DNA of 53,616 nt from NCBI GenBank assembly GCA_016201765.1, contig JACQCE010000048.1, positions 1-53,616 on the forward strand, read 5' to 3'. Below, in pieces: positions 51,192-53,616 of the stretch. Each line of letters starts with the position of its first letter. The stretch's first letter is position 1. Origin of the DNA: Nitrospirota bacterium (GTDB lineage Bacteria; Nitrospirota; Nitrospiria; JACQCE01). The notes beneath the pieces were generated by a model. It saw nothing but the letters and a program-made list of their open reading frames with translations. It was not told where the DNA came from and searched no databases. The position numbers were made by a program, and so were the translations under genes.

Positions 51192-53616
51192 CTACGTCTT
51201 CTGACGTGTGCGGCGCGCCAGCCAGTCGGTGAGCGGCGCCTGCTGGTGGGTCTTGAAGGCGATGCCGATGTGGATAAATTCGAGCGTCTGCGCCAGGACC
51301 CGTTCGGCCGCGGAGACGCGGTGGGCCGGATTATCGAAGAAGCGGCGGACGTCGTCATGCCAGTCCGCCCGCCAGACGTGGCGCAGTCCGGCCACCATCC
51401 GCATGGCCCCCACGCTGCCGGTTTTCTCCCGGAAGGCGTCCCAATGGCTCTTCATGAACGTCCAGGCTTCCGACTGCACGGCCGGGTGGGCGGCATGGGC
51501 CAGCAGATACCGCAGCGGTTTCCAGGCGTCCTGCGAACGGATCGTGTCGGTCAACGACAGCTCCAGATAACGGCGGGTGAGCGCGGGATCAGGGAAATCG
51601 GCCAAGGCCAGCAGAAACCGGTCGCGCGCTTCCGGCGTCTCCGCCCGTTGAAAAAGATCGACAAACCGCTCGAATTGTCCGGTGTTGTCTCCATCTGAAG
51701 CGGTCGCCGCGCGTAACCGGGCCAACGGCGTGGCCAATGTCGGGTCAGTTGACGCGGGATCGGCAATCATCCGGTCGAACCGCGCGGCCGCTTGCTGGAT
51801 GATCGTCCGATCGCCGGCCAACCGTCCCAACGCCCAGAGGCTGCTGGCGCGGGCCAGTTTTATCTCGTCACTCTCCTGTGTTTTCGATTCCCAGCCGAAT
51901 TCGGCCCAGAGTGGCGCGAACAACTCCCGCGTCAAACCGGCGATCTTCGGTTGGTGATCCGGTTCCGTCAGTTGAAACGTCAACGGCTCCAGATACCCGG
52001 CCAGAGCCTGAACGACCACGCGGGTCCGGTCGCCGTGAAACCCCTCGAGCGTTTCCATGAACGCCGTGATCGGCAGTGTGCCGGCTTGCGCGAGCGCCCA
52101 GAGGTCATCGAGCAGACTGATGCGTTCCTCCGGCGCCAATTGGCGCAGGGCCGCGTTGTGCAACGCTTTCAACTGTGTGGGCGCGTGATGACTGCGGTAG
52201 AACCCGCCGGCCCCGCCGTTCGCATAGAGCCAGTCGATCGGCCCCCGGCCCGGCAGCGTGACGCTCTCCGCCCGTTGCCGAAGCAGCAGCCGGTGCGTGT
52301 GATCGCCGTCCCGGTCATGGAACTTCAAGACAACGGGCACGGCCCAGGCGATCCGGTCCGGGTGAACGGACACCTTGATCCGGAACCGATGCTGCTCGAT
52401 CTGAAGGGTGCGTCCGCCACCGGCGGAGCTATCGGGCATGGGGCCGGCCATGATCAACGGGTAGCCGGGCTGCGCAAACCAATCGCGGGCGATGGCAGCC
52501 ACCGGCTGGCCTGACGCTGTTTCCAGCGCCGACCAGAGGGCCGCGGCCGTGGCGTTGCCGTGCTGGTGCGCGGCGATGTAAAGGCGGATGCCGTCCCGGA
52601 ATGCGGTTTCGCCCAGGAACTGCTCGATCATCCGGAGGACGGCCGCGCCCTTTTCGTACGTGAGTGGGTCGAACAACTCTTCGATCTGCGCGGCGTTCGA
52701 GACGTCAGCAATGATCGGCCGGCTGCTCTCCAACGCGTCGATGCTCAGCGGAATCTGCTTCTCCTGTTGAAACTCCACCCATGAGTTCCACTCCGGTTTA
52801 TACTGATCGACGATCTTGACGGCCAGCCAGGTGGCGAACGCTTCGTTGAGCCACAGATCATCCCACCAGACCATCGTGACAAGATTCCCGAACCACTGGT
52901 GGACGATCTCGTGAACGATGACGTTGGCCACGACCCGTTTGGTCGCCGTGGAGGCGAGCTTCTCGTCCACAAGCAGCCGGGAGTCGCGGAAGAAGATCGC
53001 GCCCCAATTTTCCATCGCGCCCATCGCAAAATCGGGCAGGCCGACCAGATCGAGCTTGGCCAGCGGGTAGCGCAGACCGAAGTAGTCATTGAGCAGCTTC
53101 AAGCCGGCCGCGCCCACCTCCAGGGCAAAATCGGCGTACTTGAGCTGGCCGGGGAGCGTGACGACGGCCAGCGTGACGACGGCCAGACGGCAGCCGTCGA
53201 CCGTCATGTGCTTTTCTTCAAATCGCGCAACGGCCAGGGCAAAGAGATAAGTCGACATGACCGGCGTCTCCTGAAACCGCACCCGGCGCATTTTGCCCTC
53301 AACTGCGTTTGATTCGATGGGCATATTTGAGAGCGCAGTCAGCCGTTCGGGCACGATGGCCGTCAGCCGGAACCGGGCTTTTAATCCCGGTTCGTCGAAA
53401 CAGGGGAAGATCCGGCGCGCGTCAGTCGCCTCGCACTGCGTAAAGGCGTATTTTTCTTCCCGGCCGTCGACCGTCGCGCGGGCCTGATACAGCCCTTTGA
53501 GTTGTCGATTCAGCGTGCCGGAAAAGGCGATCGTGATGACGGCTTTTCCTATCGGGATGGGATCGGAACAGGCCAGCGTAACCGTTTCTGTCTCTTTCTC
53601 TTCTGTGACTCTTGCC
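51192..53616 (-). CDS. M1 family zinc aminopeptidase, 5' end outside window
   Basis: The frame is open to the window edge: FSGTLNRQLKGLY and FTQCEATDARRIFPCFDEP are readable beyond the in-frame GTG at 53354, so the start lies outside. GAMENWG and HEIVHQWFGN followed by WLNEAFATW give the substrate and zinc sites. An ERAP1-like C-terminal helical domain completes it (ELSLTDTIRSQDAWKPLRYLL). It trims N-terminal residues from peptides. A 15-base tandem duplication near 53157-53186 doubles LAVVT just before PGQ. It is probably the first readable gene of the operon running into rmuC and luxE. Confidence 0.95.
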   Translation of the reverse strand, partial: ARVTEEKETETVTLACSDPIPIGKAVITIAFSGTLNRQLKGLYQARATVDGREEKYAFTQCEATDARRIFPCFDEPGLKARFRLTAIVPERLTALSNMPIESNAVEGKMRRVRFQETPVMSTYLFALAVARFEEKHMTVDGCRLAVVTLAVVTLPGQLKYADFALEVGAAGLKLLNDYFGLRYPLAKLDLVGLPDFAMGAMENWGAIFFRDSRLLVDEKLASTATKRVVANVIVHEIVHQWFGNLVTMVWWDDLWLNEAFATWLAVKIVDQYKPEWNSWVEFQQEKQIPLSIDALESSRPIIADVSNAAQIEELFDPLTYEKGAAVLRMIEQFLGETAFRDGIRLYIAAHQHGNATAAALWSALETASGQPVAAIARDWFAQPGYPLIMAGPMPDSSAGGGRTLQIEQHRFRIKVSVHPDRIAWAVPVVLKFHDRDGDHTHRLLLRQRAESVTLPGRGPIDWLYANGGAGGFYRSHHAPTQLKALHNAALRQLAPEERISLLDDLWALAQAGTLPITAFMETLEGFHGDRTRVVVQALAGYLEPLTFQLTEPDHQPKIAGLTRELFAPLWAEFGWESKTQESDEIKLARASSLWALGRLAGDRTIIQQAAARFDRMIADPASTDPTLATPLARLRAATASDGDNTGQFERFVDLFQRAETPEARDRFLLALADFPDPALTRRYLELSLTDTIRSQDAWKPLRYLLAHAAHPAVQSEAWTFMKSHWDAFREKTGSVGAMRMVAGLRHVWRADWHDDVRRFFDNPAHRVSAAERVLAQTLEFIHIGIAFKTHQQAPLTDWLARRTRQKT

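Noticed and set aside
1..53616. tRNA, rRNA, CRISPR arrays, integrases or full insertion sequences
   Set aside because: I saw no cloverleaf, no rRNA-like segment, no spaced direct repeats and no transposase or integrase motif. Only short palindromic and heptamer repeats occur.

Overview
This window is GC-rich bacterial chromosome with dense coding and many 1-4 base overlaps between genes. It encodes an outer membrane (BamA/TamA-like barrel, TamB, secretin), sigma-54 control, type IV pilus machinery and c-di-GMP signalling. Gene content and style suggest a Nitrospirota-like (possibly Nitrospira) bacterium. That is an inference from general resemblance, because there is no rRNA gene here to place it.

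Layout. (1) 1-2912: the 3' part of a TrkA/KtrA-type potassium channel regulator, hemL (minus strand) and gph. (2) 2982-16221, minus strand: a seven-gene envelope operon read as DUF1844 protein, tamB, a seven-POTRA Omp85 barrel, a TPR/gluzincin membrane protein, a DUF4390 protein, ntrY-like kinase and ntrX-like sigma-54 activator. (3) mazG at 16437-17357, carrying an inserted palindromic repeat. (4) 17616-23532: pilus/type II secretion assembly genes (GspF, GspE and PilM/N/O/P-like proteins). (5) 23663-36283: a second, MSHA-like block with a GspE/MshE-type ATPase, GspF/MshG, a major prepilin, an O-antigen-ligase/PglL-like protein, four minor prepilin-type genes and a giant LamG/DNRLRE/beta-propeller adhesin that is interrupted by a frameshift. 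A c-di-GMP-I (GEMM-I) riboswitch precedes the minor pilin genes. (6) 36473-40560: pilM-pilN-pilO-pilP-secretin. (7) 40655-46235: cutA, a periplasmic M23 peptidase behind a sigma-54 promoter, secA behind a 35-codon leader ORF with an attenuator-like hairpin, and a GAF-GGDEF protein. (8) 46232-53616, minus strand: an M1 aminopeptidase (5' end outside the window), rmuC, and luxE-like, luxC-like and class III aminotransferase genes.

Working together: regions 4-6 look like one surface pilus system. c-di-GMP could act on it at two levels: the riboswitch on minor pilin/adhesin expression, and MshEN c-di-GMP-binding motifs in the assembly ATPases. A diguanylate cyclase gene lies nearby. Region 2 joins outer-membrane assembly to an NtrYX-type two-component system, and the one clear sigma-54 promoter seen in the window drives the M23 peptidase. 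The most novel-looking items are the secA leader ORF, the palindromic repeat shared inside mazG and luxE, the luxE-luxC-aminotransferase operon, and the frameshifted pilus adhesin with one domain nested in another.
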